From Paenibacillus terrigena DSM 21567 (GTDB lineage Bacteria > Bacillota > Bacilli > Paenibacillales > Paenibacillaceae), in the NCBI RefSeq assembly GCF_000374845.1, contig NZ_KB895414.1, forward strand, positions 372,001 to 436,000: a stretch of DNA of 64,000 nt. The letters are read 5' to 3'. The position numbers were made by a program, and so were the translations under genes. The notes beneath the pieces were generated by a model. That model was not told where the DNA came from, ran no database searches, and was given only the letters and a program-made list of their open reading frames with translations. Shown here in pieces: positions 17,392-26,726 of this stretch; position 1 is the stretch's first letter; the number at the start of each line of letters is the position of its first letter.

Positions 17392-19476
17392 TCAGACACG
17401 AACGGGCACAGACTTCCATGCTTCAATATGCATTGCTTCGAACTGACTGCGGCAAGCTTGATTCTCCTGTCTCACACGCGTATATGTTCCATTCAATTGC
17501 AATTCCCTTGCCTTTGAATTATCTCTTAATTTCAAATCCAACATTCGAATCAAAGACTTCCGGAGCGCCTTATCGAACACAGGACACATCAGTTCAATAC
17601 GACGCGTCAAATTCCGTGTCATCCAATCGGCACTCGATAAATATACTTCTTCGTCTTCGCCGTTCTTGAAATAGATGATTCGGGAATGCTCCAAGAAACG
17701 ATCCACAATGCTAATAACGCGAATATTCTCACTTAAGCCAGGCACTCCGGGTCTTAAACAGCAAACCCCCCGAACGATAAGATCAATTCGAACACCCATC
17801 TGTGAAGCAGCGTAGAGCTGATCGATCATTTCTTGATTGGACAATGAATTAATCTGAGCGATGATATGCGCTTCTTTACCTTCTGAGGCCCATTTCATTT
17901 CGCGTTTGATTTTGCTGATTAGTTTGTCCTTCAATTCCGTTGGTGCCACGACGAACGCCTGCCAATCATGCGGTGCAGAATATCCGGTCACCTCATTGAA
18001 CAGCAGCGACGCATCTTCACCGATCACCGAATTGGATGTGAACAGACCGACATCCGTGTATAGCTTGGCCGTATTTTCGTTATAATTGCCTGTCCCCACA
18101 TGGACATACCGACGGAGCATAGATTGTTCGCGCCGTACGACAAGCGTAATCTTCGCATGCGTCTTTAAGCCCACAAGTCCGTATACGACGTGACAGCCTG
18201 CTTTCTCGAGCTGACGTGCCCATGCAATATTCCGTTCTTCATCGAATCGCGCCTTCAGCTCCACGACGACGGTCACTTGCTTCCCGGATTCCGCGGCCCT
18301 CGCCAACGCTTGGACAAGAATAGAGTTGCCTGAGACGCGGTATAGCGTCATTTTGATCGCCAACACATCGGGGTCATCCGCTGCTTGACATATAAAATCG
18401 TTCACCACATCAAATGACTCGTAAGGATGATACATTAGCACATCCTTCACCCTCAACACACTGAACAAATCATCGGCATCTGCGAGCTCTTCCGGATACA
18501 CCGGATCCAGCTTCGGATATCGCAGATGGTCCGCATTCTGAAGTGACATCGCGAACTTCATCAGAAAGCTTAAGTCAATTGGACCGTCAATCGTAAACAC
18601 ATGCTCCATAATTTCGAATTCTTCTTGAAGCAGTTGAAGTGCATAGGGGTGCATCCCCGATTCAATTTCGAGTCGGACCGGAACGCCCCAACGCCGCCGC
18701 CTTAGCTCCTTCTCAATCTCTTCCAGCAAATCTTCTGCGCCTTCTTCATCCAGTGTCAGGTCGGCGTTCCTTGTCATTCGGAAACCATGAACGGCAACAG
18801 GAATATAGCCGCTGAACAGAATCTCGATATGTACTTTGATCAAGTCTTCTAACAGGATAAATTCCTGCTTCTTGCTGTTCGTTCGATTAGGTACATGAAT
18901 ATACCTCGGAAGGATCGACGGGACCTGTACGACCGAAAAGAACGGCTCCTGTTCGGGTTCCTGCAATTTATCTGGCCCTTGTACTCTCCGCTGCAGCACG
19001 ACAGCTAGATACAGCTCATTCGTATGAACAAGCGGGAATGGACGGCTCTGATCCACCGCCATCGGAGTTAATACCGGGAATACAATTTCATCAAAATAGA
19101 TCTGCATGGCCTTCTGCTGCGTACTATTTAAATCATCAAAGGTCGTAAATACCAATCCTTCTTTATGCAAACTTCGGATTAATTCACGATACGTTCGATA
19201 CTGATCGGTCACCGCTTTGCTCGTGCGCTTCATAAGGCGCTTTAATAACCCTGAAGGCGTATAGCCGGTAAAATCTTTTTTGTGATATCCAAGTCGCAAT
19301 TGATCATGAATCCCTGCGACACGCACACTCATAAACTCATCCAAATTGCTTGATACAATCGATAAAAATTTTACCCGTTCCAATAGCGGCGTCTCTGGAT
19401 CCTGCGCCTCTTCCAGAACACGGCGATTAAATTCCAACCAGCTTAAGTCACGATTCACATATTTTGCAGAAATCAT
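17392..19476 (-). CDS. ppk: Polyphosphate kinase PPK1
   Basis: A 694-residue protein with the four-part PPK1 layout. The N-terminal domain starts RDLSWLEFNRRVLEEA, with FLSIVSSNLDEFMSVRVAG; the catalytic core has IKMTLYRVSGNS, VVVELKARFDEERNI and KTHAKITLVVRRE with the autophosphorylated-type histidine, and HVGTGNYNENTAKLYTD. It makes polyphosphate from ATP reversibly at the cell membrane. A PhoP-box array lies upstream (19532-19585), so it should be induced by phosphate limitation. The ribosome site (AAAGGA, twelve bases upstream) is rather distant, so the exact start is slightly uncertain. Confidence 0.95.
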   Translation of the reverse strand: MISAKYVNRDLSWLEFNRRVLEEAQDPETPLLERVKFLSIVSSNLDEFMSVRVAGIHDQLRLGYHKKDFTGYTPSGLLKRLMKRTSKAVTDQYRTYRELIRSLHKEGLVFTTFDDLNSTQQKAMQIYFDEIVFPVLTPMAVDQSRPFPLVHTNELYLAVVLQRRVQGPDKLQEPEQEPFFSVVQVPSILPRYIHVPNRTNSKKQEFILLEDLIKVHIEILFSGYIPVAVHGFRMTRNADLTLDEEGAEDLLEEIEKELRRRRWGVPVRLEIESGMHPYALQLLQEEFEIMEHVFTIDGPIDLSFLMKFAMSLQNADHLRYPKLDPVYPEELADADDLFSVLRVKDVLMYHPYESFDVVNDFICQAADDPDVLAIKMTLYRVSGNSILVQALARAAESGKQVTVVVELKARFDEERNIAWARQLEKAGCHVVYGLVGLKTHAKITLVVRREQSMLRRYVHVGTGNYNENTAKLYTDVGLFTSNSVIGEDASLLFNEVTGYSAPHDWQAFVVAPTELKDKLISKIKREMKWASEGKEAHIIAQINSLSNQEMIDQLYAASQMGVRIDLIVRGVCCLRPGVPGLSENIRVISIVDRFLEHSRIIYFKNGEDEEVYLSSADWMTRNLTRRIELMCPVFDKALRKSLIRMLDLKLRDNSKARELQLNGTYTRVRQENQACRSQFEAMHIEAWKSVPVRV

Positions 19477-19531
19477 CCGTGTCCGAAGTCCTTTCTCCTC
19501 AAGGGATTCCCCTTAATCCTGTAATGAGTCT

Positions 19532-19585
19532 ATTATCCATCAAGAATGTTCGGACAGTTTTAAGATTTTGTAAACGGAGTGTAAA
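19532..19585 (-). promoter_or_regulatory. PhoP-box array and -10 element upstream of ppk
   Basis: On the minus strand: TTTACA (19585-19580), TTTACA (19574-19569), then degenerate TTAAAA (19563-19558) and CGAACA (19552-19547), all in 11-bp register. A -10-like GATAAT (19537-19532) follows after 9 bp, the same gap as at pstS and phoP. The two distal hexamers are perfect; the proximal two are weak. Confidence 0.65.
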
Positions 19586-19672
19586 CGCAAAATAAAGTCG
19601 TGATTTGAAAGGAACAAGCATAGATATCAATAGACAAGTTCAAATCGGAAATTCTGCAAAGGAGCGATCTCC

Positions 19673-20794
19673 TTGGATCACTTAATTGTTAAAAAAATCC
19701 TTCGCGGCTGCTGGGTGTTATTCATCTTTATTGTGTTTATTTATGCACTTTATTGGGTAACCCCACTCATCTATCCGTTCATTCTGGCTTGGATCATCGC
19801 TTATTTCCTGAATCCAATCGTTAATATGCTCGAACGAAAGGGGAAAATGCCAAGATGGCTTGCCGTGACCATCGCAATCCTTGGGTTCGTCGTTACCATG
19901 CTTACTATCGTGTCCGCTGTCATTACACGCATCATTATCGAGATCTTCAACCTCTCGCAATCACTCGAAGGCAGTATTAATGATCTAAAAAATATGCTCG
20001 TGAACATTCTAGAGAACGAACAATTGAACAGATTCATTACCCAAATCAGCTCATTCTATGAAAATAACCGAAATGTGCAGGACACAATCAATAACAATAT
20101 GAATCATACAGCGCAAACCTTGACCGATGCCGTCTCGAATCTCATCAGCTCCATGCTCAACAGTATCCTGTCGATTCTCTCGTCGCTCCCCAATATTGCA
20201 ACGATCTTCATCGTGGTGATCCTTGCCGTCTTCTTCATCAGTAAAGATTGGGCGGATCTCATGCGATGGGTACGTAAATGGCTGCCAGAACGTGTCCAGC
20301 AGCCAATATCAATCATATGGGTTGATCTTCAGAAAGCGCTATTCGGATATCTCCGAGCGCAGTTTATCGTCATCTCATTAACAGCTATTGTCGTCATCAT
20401 TGGTCTCATTATTCTACATATTCAATATGCGATTACAATTGGATTACTTATAGGACTATTGGACCTCATGCCTTACCTCGGGGTTGGAATCGCGATGATA
20501 CCGTGGATTGCTTATTCTTATATGAGTGGAAACCATAATCAAGCCATAGGTCTCAGCATACTCTATTGCGTCGTTCTCATTGCAAGACAAATTGTAGAGC
20601 CTAAAGTCCTTGCTTCAAGCGTGGGGTTAAATCCGCTTCCTACACTAATCGCCATGTTCGTGGGACTTCAACTCTTCGGCATCCTGGGACTTATCATTGG
20701 TCCTGTGACACTTGTGATTGCATCCGCGATCCAACGCGCGAACGTGTTCCGTGACGTATGGCACTATATTTTCAGAGGCGGTCGTCAAATCTAA
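19673..20794 (+). CDS. ytvI: YtvI-like AI-2E-family sporulation membrane protein
   Basis: A 373-residue permease-like protein of the AI-2E (PerM/YtvI) family with about seven to eight membrane spans; typical phrases are YPFILAWIIAYFLNPIVNMLERKG, split here by a helix end, and LLDLMPYLGVGIAMIPWIAYSY followed by RQIVEPKVLASSVGLNPLPTL. It starts at a TTG (19673) eight bases after AAAGGAG. YtvI in B. subtilis is linked to sporulation and lies beside citZ, as here. Substrate is not known. Its 3' end overlaps that of fxsA by four bases on the other strand. A second family member lies at 56014. Confidence 0.8.
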   Translation: MDHLIVKKILRGCWVLFIFIVFIYALYWVTPLIYPFILAWIIAYFLNPIVNMLERKGKMPRWLAVTIAILGFVVTMLTIVSAVITRIIIEIFNLSQSLEGSINDLKNMLVNILENEQLNRFITQISSFYENNRNVQDTINNNMNHTAQTLTDAVSNLISSMLNSILSILSSLPNIATIFIVVILAVFFISKDWADLMRWVRKWLPERVQQPISIIWVDLQKALFGYLRAQFIVISLTAIVVIIGLIILHIQYAITIGLLIGLLDLMPYLGVGIAMIPWIAYSYMSGNHNQAIGLSILYCVVLIARQIVEPKVLASSVGLNPLPTLIAMFVGLQLFGILGLIIGPVTLVIASAIQRANVFRDVWHYIFRGGRQI

Positions 20795-21183
20795 CGGCGA
20801 TAAATTGTAAATTTGCCATTCTGCATTTTCTTCATAATCCACATCAGAATCAACCAGCGGTACAAAGGCCGGGTCAGCGGAAATGCCAACGTAAACCCAA
20901 TAATATCGGTAATAAAGCCAGGGATGATGAGTAACCAGCCGCCAAGGAGCACACAAATGCCGTCAATAAAGGTGCGTCCAGGGACTTTCCCCTCACTCAT
21001 TTGCCGCTTGGCATCTTCCAGCACCTTCATGCCTTCAAATCGCGTGATCGCAATACCCAGTAGAGAGGTTAGTGCTATCACGAGCAAGGTGTAGAGGCCA
21101 CCGATCCAGCTGCTTACAAGTGTAATACCAAAAGCTTCAACGACAAAAACCGCTAACACGATCCATATGCTATTTCTAAGCAT
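20791..21183 (-). CDS. fxsA: FxsA family membrane protein
   Basis: A 130-residue protein with the FxsA pattern: an N-terminal pair of helices (SIWIVLAVFVVEAFGITLVS and GLYTLLVIALTSLLGI), the loop RFEGMKVLEDAKRQMSEGKVP, and a second pair (VLLGGWLLIIPGFITDIIGF) with the conserved PGF-TD-GF motif. FxsA was named for an effect on phage T7 exclusion by F in E. coli; its role in Bacillota (YtzA position) is unclear. It overlaps the upstream thioesterase gene by eight bases, so the two are translated from one message. Confidence 0.85.
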   Translation of the reverse strand: MLRNSIWIVLAVFVVEAFGITLVSSWIGGLYTLLVIALTSLLGIAITRFEGMKVLEDAKRQMSEGKVPGRTFIDGICVLLGGWLLIIPGFITDIIGFTLAFPLTRPLYRWLILMWIMKKMQNGKFTIYRR

Positions 21184-21679
21184 CCGGGTCCATCCTTTCT
21201 ACTGCTTGTTCTAAACAGACAAATAGTTCTGGCGCTTCCTTATCCATACGCACTGGACGAAAATCGCGATTGACCCAAACATGGTGTGTCTCACCGGATA
21301 CGAGAAGTTTGCCTTCAGGCACTGTTGACGATGGGGAGGAATCTAATGCATTGCGCTCCTCATCCGAGAAGAGGCGAACCTCCGATTGGAAATGCAGCTT
21401 CCGTGAACTATAAGCAGCGATCCGGGTACATACGGTGATTTGGTCATCATATCTCGCAGGCATCCGGAATTTTGTCGTTAACTCCGTCACAGGCAGCAAT
21501 AATCCACGTTTCTCGATATCAATGTATTGGATTCCTAACTCGCGAATGAGCTCTGTCCGCCCAATTTCGAACCAGTTCAAGCAATTCGCATGATACACGA
21601 CACCCATCTGGTCTGTCTCTTGATATCTTACCCGTAATTGCGTATAAAACCAACGGCTATATTGCTCCATTTCCATCAT
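21176..21679 (-). CDS. Acyl-CoA thioesterase, hotdog fold (YbgC/4-HBT type)
   Basis: A 167-residue hotdog-fold protein with the 4-hydroxybenzoyl-CoA thioesterase signature TDQMGVVYHANCLNWFEIGR, where the Asp is the usual catalytic residue and YHANY-like context (here YHANC) is modified at the last position. It should hydrolyse acyl-CoA thioesters in the cytosol. An insertion rich in Ser/Pro (DSSPSSTVPEGK) interrupts the second half relative to short family members. It is preceded by the pyk terminator and AAGGAG, and is followed by fxsA with an 8-base overlap. Confidence 0.8.
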   Translation of the reverse strand: MMEMEQYSRWFYTQLRVRYQETDQMGVVYHANCLNWFEIGRTELIRELGIQYIDIEKRGLLLPVTELTTKFRMPARYDDQITVCTRIAAYSSRKLHFQSEVRLFSDEERNALDSSPSSTVPEGKLLVSGETHHVWVNRDFRPVRMDKEAPELFVCLEQAVERMDPDA

Positions 21680-21706
21680 TGTACCAAGGCTCCTTTTTGC
21701 AAAAAA

Positions 21707-21732
21707 AGAGCAATGGCTTGTCCCATTGCTCT
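21707..21732 (-). terminator. Rho-independent terminator of pyk
   Basis: 10-bp stem AGAGCAATGG (21707-21716) with CCATTGCTCT (21723-21732), followed on the minus strand by seven T (21701-21707). It separates pyk from the thioesterase-fxsA pair. Confidence 0.88.
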
Positions 21733-21760
21733 TCCTATTTCGCTTGCTATCTATAATGAA

Positions 21761-23185
21761 TTAACGTTTTTTCGCGTGGCAAACTTTGATCAAGTTCGTC
21801 GAACCGGATTGTCCTGTTGGTACACCGGCAGTAATCACGATAAGATCATCCTCTTCAACAAGACCGGAGTTAAATCCACCTTGGATCGCGCTGTCGAACA
21901 TGCTGTCTGTCGATGTTGCCACTTCGCCTTTAACCGGGATAACACCCCAAGTTAACGCAAGACGACGCATCACTTGATCTTCAGGAGTTACAGCAACAAT
22001 CGGTGCTTTCGGACGGTATTTGGATACCATACGCGCTGTGTAACCGGACTGTGTCGAGCTGATGATTGCTTTCGCATCCAAATCTAATGCAGAGCTTGCA
22101 ACTGCTTGGCTGATTGCTTCTGTAACGGAAGCTTGTTGTGCTAAACGTTGTTTGAAGAACAACTCACGGTAATGTAGTGCTGACTCTGCACGCTCAGCGA
22201 TACGAGACATCGTCTCAACGGACTCAACAGGATATTTCCCTGCTGCTGTCTCACCCGATAGCATGATTGCATCTGTACCGTCGAAAATCGCATTCGCTAC
22301 GTCACTTGCTTCAGCGCGCGTAGGTCTTGGGTTACGTTGCATGGAATCAAGCATTTGAGTTGCTGTGATAACCGGCTTACCTGCACGATTACATTTCTCG
22401 ATCATCAATTTCTGTGCAAGAGGTACTTCTTCAGCTGGGATCTCAACACCAAGATCACCACGAGCAACCATTAGGCCGTCAGACACTTCAAGGATTTCAT
22501 CCAAGTTGTCAACACCTTGTTGGTTCTCGATTTTGGAGATGATTTGGATATGCTGAGCGTTGTGCTTCTCAAGCAATTCACGAATTTCAAGCACGTCGCT
22601 AGCTTTACGAACGAACGAAGCCGCGATGAAGTCGATTCCTTGCTCAATCCCGAAGCGAATATCGCTTGCATCTTTTTCTGTGATCCCTGGCAAAGAAATT
22701 TTAACGCCTGGAACGTTAACACCTTTCTTGCTCTTGATTGTGCCACCATTCACAATTTTACACTTGATTTCAGTTCCTTGGATCTCAGCAACCGTTAGAC
22801 CAATTAGACCGTCATCGATAAGAATCGTGGATCCAACTTCGACATCATTCGGCAACTGTTCATATGTAACCGAAATGCGATCTTTATCGCCAAGGATTTC
22901 TTCTGTCGTTAATGTAATGAATTCGTCTTGAACCAATTCGATCGGCTCAACAGCTAATTTACCAGTACGAATCTCAGGACCCTTCGTGTCTAGTAGAATC
23001 GCAACCGTTTTATTTAATTCCTGGCAGGCTTGACGAATCGTCTTGATTCGATTGCCGTGCTCTTCAAAATCACCATGGGAAAAATTAAGACGTGCTACAT
23101 TCATGCCAGCTAGAATCAATTTCTTTGTATTCTCTAGGGATTCGCTGGATGGTCCGATCGTACATACAATTTTAGTTTTGCGCAT
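21761..23185 (-). CDS. pyk: Pyruvate kinase
   Basis: A 474-residue pyruvate kinase with [15 protein letters not shown] at the start, [21 protein letters not shown], the catalytic Lys region [39 protein letters not shown] and the switch helix [21 protein letters not shown]. It makes pyruvate and ATP from phosphoenolpyruvate. The start at 23185 is set by GGAGG eight bases upstream; the open frame runs seven codons further. At 474 residues it lacks the roughly 110-residue C-terminal PEP-utiliser-like domain of B. subtilis Pyk (585 residues). No pfkA lies between it and accA, unlike B. subtilis. Confidence 0.95.
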   Translation of the reverse strand: MRKTKIVCTIGPSSESLENTKKLILAGMNVARLNFSHGDFEEHGNRIKTIRQACQELNKTVAILLDTKGPEIRTGKLAVEPIELVQDEFITLTTEEILGDKDRISVTYEQLPNDVEVGSTILIDDGLIGLTVAEIQGTEIKCKIVNGGTIKSKKGVNVPGVKISLPGITEKDASDIRFGIEQGIDFIAASFVRKASDVLEIRELLEKHNAQHIQIISKIENQQGVDNLDEILEVSDGLMVARGDLGVEIPAEEVPLAQKLMIEKCNRAGKPVITATQMLDSMQRNPRPTRAEASDVANAIFDGTDAIMLSGETAAGKYPVESVETMSRIAERAESALHYRELFFKQRLAQQASVTEAISQAVASSALDLDAKAIISSTQSGYTARMVSKYRPKAPIVAVTPEDQVMRRLALTWGVIPVKGEVATSTDSMFDSAIQGGFNSGLVEEDDLIVITAGVPTGQSGSTNLIKVCHAKKR

Positions 23186-23311
23186 TATGGTTTCCTCCGT
23201 TTTCAAAGCATCTCTTCACAACTAATAAATTTACAACAAAATAGCATTTTTGTACATGAGAATTGTCATAACTACAATATCATCAGTCTCTCCAACTGAA
23301 CCTTCGGCCAA

Positions 23312-24277
23312 TCATTGAACTTCATCAAAGGTAAACTTACCAATTTTCCGAAATTTATGATAACGGTCTTCAAGTAATTGTTCGGTCGACATTTCTCTTA
23401 GCTCAGATAATTGTTTCTCTATGGCAATCTTGATCCATTCCGCCTGCGAAGTCAAATCTTTGTGTGCGCCCCCACGCGGTTCTGGAACGATCTCCTCAAT
23501 AATTTCCATCCGCAGCAAATCGGAAGCAGTGATCTTCAGAGCTTCTGCCGCTTGATCGGCTTTGCCTGCGTCTTTCCATAAAATTGAAGCCGCACCATTT
23601 GGTGAAATTGCGGAATAAATCGCATTCTCCAGCATGATCACGCGATTCCCAACGCCGAGTGCAAGTGCGCCGCCGCTTCCGCCTTCCCCGATCACAACGC
23701 AAATAATCGGTACCCGAAGCAGCATCATATCACGTAAATTTCGTGCGATAGCTTCAGATTGACCGCGTTCTTCAGCGGTGTTCCCTGGGTAAGCACCTTT
23801 GGTGTCGATAAACGTAATGATCGGACGGTTAAACTTGTCCGCTTGCTGCATCAAACGAAGCGCTTTGCGGAATCCTTCAGGATGCGGGCTCCCAAAGAAA
23901 CGCGCGATATTATCTTTCATATCTTTCCCGCGTTGGTGTCCAATAACCGTAACCGGCATGCCGTTTAATTTCGCCAAACCACCTACGATAGCCATATCAT
24001 CGCCGTACAACCGATCACCATGAAGTTCCATGAAGTCGGTAAAAATCGCTTGAATGAAGTCAAGCGATGTCGGGCGCCCCTGATGACGTGCAAGATGCAT
24101 TTTCTGAGAAGGGGATATGTTCGTGTACACTTCTTCCTCTAATTGCTTATAGCGCTCTTCAAGGCGCGCAATTTCGTCCGTGAAATCGATACCCTTCTCT
24201 GAGCCAAATTGCTTCAGTTCATCAATTTTTTTGCGCATTTCGACGAGAGCCGTCTCAAAAGGCATTTCATTCGCCAT
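23312..24277 (-). CDS. accA: Acetyl-CoA carboxylase carboxyltransferase subunit alpha
   Basis: A 321-residue AccA. It begins with a helical region ([19 protein letters not shown]) and contains [60 protein letters not shown] and [18 protein letters not shown], the crotonase-fold motifs of the family. With AccD it moves the carboxyl group from biotin to acetyl-CoA to give malonyl-CoA. The start at 24277 follows GGGGGA; it overlaps the end of accD by 11 bases, so translation is likely coupled. Confidence 0.94.
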   Translation of the reverse strand: MANEMPFETALVEMRKKIDELKQFGSEKGIDFTDEIARLEERYKQLEEEVYTNISPSQKMHLARHQGRPTSLDFIQAIFTDFMELHGDRLYGDDMAIVGGLAKLNGMPVTVIGHQRGKDMKDNIARFFGSPHPEGFRKALRLMQQADKFNRPIITFIDTKGAYPGNTAEERGQSEAIARNLRDMMLLRVPIICVVIGEGGSGGALALGVGNRVIMLENAIYSAISPNGAASILWKDAGKADQAAEALKITASDLLRMEIIEEIVPEPRGGAHKDLTSQAEWIKIAIEKQLSELREMSTEQLLEDRYHKFRKIGKFTFDEVQ

Positions 24278-25172
24278 GTGAAACATCCCCCTTCACCGTG
24301 TGGAAATCAAGCAATTTGGTCAATGTACTGCGCATATCTTTGCGATGAACGACCATGTCGAGTTGTCCATGCTTCATGTTAAACTCCGCCGTCTGGAAGT
24401 TATCAGGCAGCTTCTGGCGAATCGTCTGTTCGATAACAATGCGACCCGCGAAGCCTGCACTCGCGCCAGGCTCGGCCAAAATGAAGTCGCCCAGCATCGC
24501 AAAGCTCGCCGATACCCCACCAAATGTCGGATCGGTGAAGACAGAAATATAGAGCCCGCCTTGTTCATGGAATTTCGCAAGTGCCGCGCTCGTCTTCGCC
24601 ATTTGCATGAGGCTAATGATCCCTTCTTGCATCCGTGCACCGCCGGAAGTCGAGAAGATAATAAGTGGATATTTCTTCTGCATTGCTGTCTCAATCGCGC
24701 GCGTCACTTTCTCGCCGACAACGCTACCCATACTGCCGCTGAAGAAATCGAAGCTCATAACGGCAAGGACGACCGGATACCCTCCGATCGTTCCTTCACC
24801 GGTTACAACCGCTTCTTGTAGACCTGAATTGGCCTTTTGCTGCTCTACTTTCTTGGTATAGCCAGGGAATTCCAATGGGTCTTCCGAAATCATATTCGCA
24901 TCGTATTCGAAGAAGCGACCTTCGTCGACCGTGAGCGCAATACGATCTCTTGCACTTAGACGCATATGATGTCCACAGTTCGAACACACCATAAGACTCT
25001 TCTCTAATTCCTTCGTAAAGTGAATCGTGCCGCATTTCGAGCACTTATTCATAAGTCCTTCAGGAATTTCGCGTTTCGGACGCTCGCCTTCTTCCGCCCC
25101 GCCCGTGCGTACCGTGCGTTCGGAAGGAACTGTTGCGTACTTTCTTTTTTTCTGGAATAAGTCTTTTAACAC
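24267..25172 (-). CDS. accD: Acetyl-CoA carboxylase carboxyltransferase subunit beta
   Basis: A 301-residue AccD. A four-cysteine zinc ribbon is visible near residues 40-65 (KCSKCGT ... VCSNCGHH), followed by [53 protein letters not shown] and [16 protein letters not shown]. The GTG at 25172 (giving [17 protein letters not shown], as in other AccD proteins) is preferred over an in-frame TTG 15 bases upstream; GGGGTG lies five bases before it. It is translationally coupled to accA. Confidence 0.93.
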   Translation of the reverse strand: MLKDLFQKKRKYATVPSERTVRTGGAEEGERPKREIPEGLMNKCSKCGTIHFTKELEKSLMVCSNCGHHMRLSARDRIALTVDEGRFFEYDANMISEDPLEFPGYTKKVEQQKANSGLQEAVVTGEGTIGGYPVVLAVMSFDFFSGSMGSVVGEKVTRAIETAMQKKYPLIIFSTSGGARMQEGIISLMQMAKTSAALAKFHEQGGLYISVFTDPTFGGVSASFAMLGDFILAEPGASAGFAGRIVIEQTIRQKLPDNFQTAEFNMKHGQLDMVVHRKDMRSTLTKLLDFHTVKGDVSHGE

Positions 25173-25237
25173 AACTACACCCCACAAAAGCCTTATTTTT
25201 GTTACCTATTTCGAATAGTTCGAATAAATGGTATCTA

Positions 25238-25426
25238 TTACGAATTTAATATTGAGTTCAGTACTTCTTGAACTTCCTCCAGTTCGCCTGAAGGAACTAA
25301 AATTTCAAACTGCTGCTTCGATAGATTAATAGGGCGGACTTGCACCAAAAAACCTTCTTCGGACAGTTTCGACTTCAGTCTGTCTGCAATCTTCGCTGTA
25401 GGAGCAATATAAATAACCGTCCACAT
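25238..25426 (-). CDS. Small conserved-looking protein, DUF2007-like
   Basis: A 62-residue protein starting WTVIYIAPTAKIADRLKSKL. The start at 25426 follows AAGGAGG by nine bases; an in-frame extension of eight codons has no ribosome site. The pattern, an alternating strand, helix, strand (FLVQVRPI), strand (FEILVPSGE) and helix, suggests a ferredoxin-like single domain such as the DUF2007 signal-transducing group. No catalytic residues stand out. It lies between a PgpA-like gene and accD. Function unknown. Confidence 0.6.
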   Translation of the reverse strand: MWTVIYIAPTAKIADRLKSKLSEEGFLVQVRPINLSKQQFEILVPSGELEEVQEVLNSILNS

Positions 25427-25512
25427 GCGCTTCGTCCTCCTTAACCTCACAAATTAGCCCAATTAATGCAATAATGATAACATAACTCCCATTTTAACAT
25501 CAAGAATGCTTC

Positions 25513-26016
25513 TTACGTAGCATCGGGAGGATTCAGTGGATATTCAATAGCTCGCGGGTCGGCATGCGCGATTCTGGCTGATGCCGCTGCGGCTAACCCA
25601 GCAACAAGATCATCCAGAAAAACATGAATATGCGGACCCTTCGAGTTTAGATGATGAATGATTCCTATCTTCTCTTTATCCAAATAGCCAAAGCTTGTCA
25701 ACCCGATCATCCCGTATACGTTCGTAATGCCGAGAGCGAGTGTCTCATCAACGCCAAAAAGGGATTCATCTGCTTCCATAATGGCTTGCAATGGCTGTGG
25801 CAGCTTCTTCTGCTCTGCAAGTTCATCCAAAGCAATGCCGGTATACAGTGTATATTGGACTTCCCGCTTATGCAATACCGCAATCACACTATCTTCACAA
25901 TCTTTCATGGTTAATCTAGGGTTATATGCAATCTGCAGCTTGTGAACAATTTCCGTAATCGATTGAATCGTAACTCCGCGCCGCTCCAGCATTTTTACTA
26001 CAATTTCATATGACAT
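25513..26016 (-). CDS. Phosphatidylglycerophosphatase A-like protein (YutG family)
   Basis: A 167-residue protein of the PgpA/YutG family. It has the N-terminal helical part EIVVKMLERRGVTIQSITEI, an acidic substrate-loop region, and the hallmark C-terminal NSKGPHIHVFLDDLVAGLAA, with the Asp-Asp pair thought to bind metal. Unlike membrane PgpA of E. coli it looks soluble, as is YutG. PgpA dephosphorylates phosphatidylglycerophosphate; whether this short soluble form does so is unclear. Start at 26016 follows GGGAG; an upstream in-frame start lacks a site. Behind it lies a long non-coding repeat region. Confidence 0.72.
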   Translation of the reverse strand: MSYEIVVKMLERRGVTIQSITEIVHKLQIAYNPRLTMKDCEDSVIAVLHKREVQYTLYTGIALDELAEQKKLPQPLQAIMEADESLFGVDETLALGITNVYGMIGLTSFGYLDKEKIGIIHHLNSKGPHIHVFLDDLVAGLAAAASARIAHADPRAIEYPLNPPDAT

Positions 26017-26291
26017 ATGCTTCTCCCACCTGTCCTTTGAGTGTAACCTAAATGTATGCAGATGGAAGATCAAATGTTCATAGAAACGTAAAAATTTATT
26101 TTTTTAAAATTGAAAGAATGCGCTGTTTTCAAGGTGCTTATCACCAATATTTCCTTAATATAGGATAAGCAACCACAAGATTGAAAGTCAGGCTGTTCGC
26201 CTTGCACAAGACCGGATCAATTGCTCGGATCACATGTACGACTAACGAACTCCATAAGCCTTATTCGTATCAAAAACAGTCTGCAGACTCG

Positions 26292-26376
26292 CTAAGGAAC
26301 TCCAAGATCGTTATTTCCTCCAAAATTGCATGAAATCATAACTTTTGAGCGCAATAACGCCACTGGAGTTCCTTAG
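26292..26376. repeat. Palindromic element with perfect 13-bp arms
   Basis: CTAAGGAACTCCA (26292-26304) pairs perfectly with TGGAGTTCCTTAG (26364-26376); inside, CGTTATT (26309-26315) pairs with AATAACG (26353-26359). A further TTATTCGTA/TACGAATAA-type pair lies outside (near 26263 and 26400). The whole can fold into a long hairpin of about 85 bases. No coding capacity is seen in 26017-26435. It looks like a scattered Paenibacillus palindrome. Confidence 0.7.
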
Positions 26377-26439
26377 ACTGAAAATCAACCGTTATTTGTA
26401 CGAATAACGCGTCTACGATTCGTTACACGAAAGCTTCGC

Positions 26440-26726
26440 GGTAAAGGTTGTGTGAACCTGATGCGAGCGTCGCATAGGAGGAGCCTACACGGCTACTTAT
26501 CTTTGAGTTTGAACGCAAGATTCGACGCCGAGTAAGCTTCCTCGAAAATACTTCGTGATCAAAAGCCCCCCGCAAAAGACCTTTCAGCGCCGAGAAGGTT
26601 GCGTGAAAATGAAGAAGGAAGCGCGCAGTGTAGGAGGAGCCTACATGGCTACTTACCTTCGAGTTTGAACGCAAGATTCGACGCCGAGTAAACTTCCTCG
26701 AAAATACTTCGTGATCAAAAGCCCCC
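26440..26726. repeat. Two direct copies of a roughly 95-bp core in a larger repeated unit
   Basis: The cores 26476-26570 and 26632-26726 are nearly identical, running from AGGAGGAGCCTACA through GAACGCAAGATTCGACGCCG to ATACTTCGTGATCAAAAGCC. Looser similarity (AAGGTTGnGTGAA at 26444 and 26595) extends each copy about 35 bases leftward. The second copy ends exactly at the dnaE stop codon (26727). A frame of 110 codons crosses both copies on the minus strand but is just the repeat translated twice and is not called as a gene. Confidence 0.85.
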
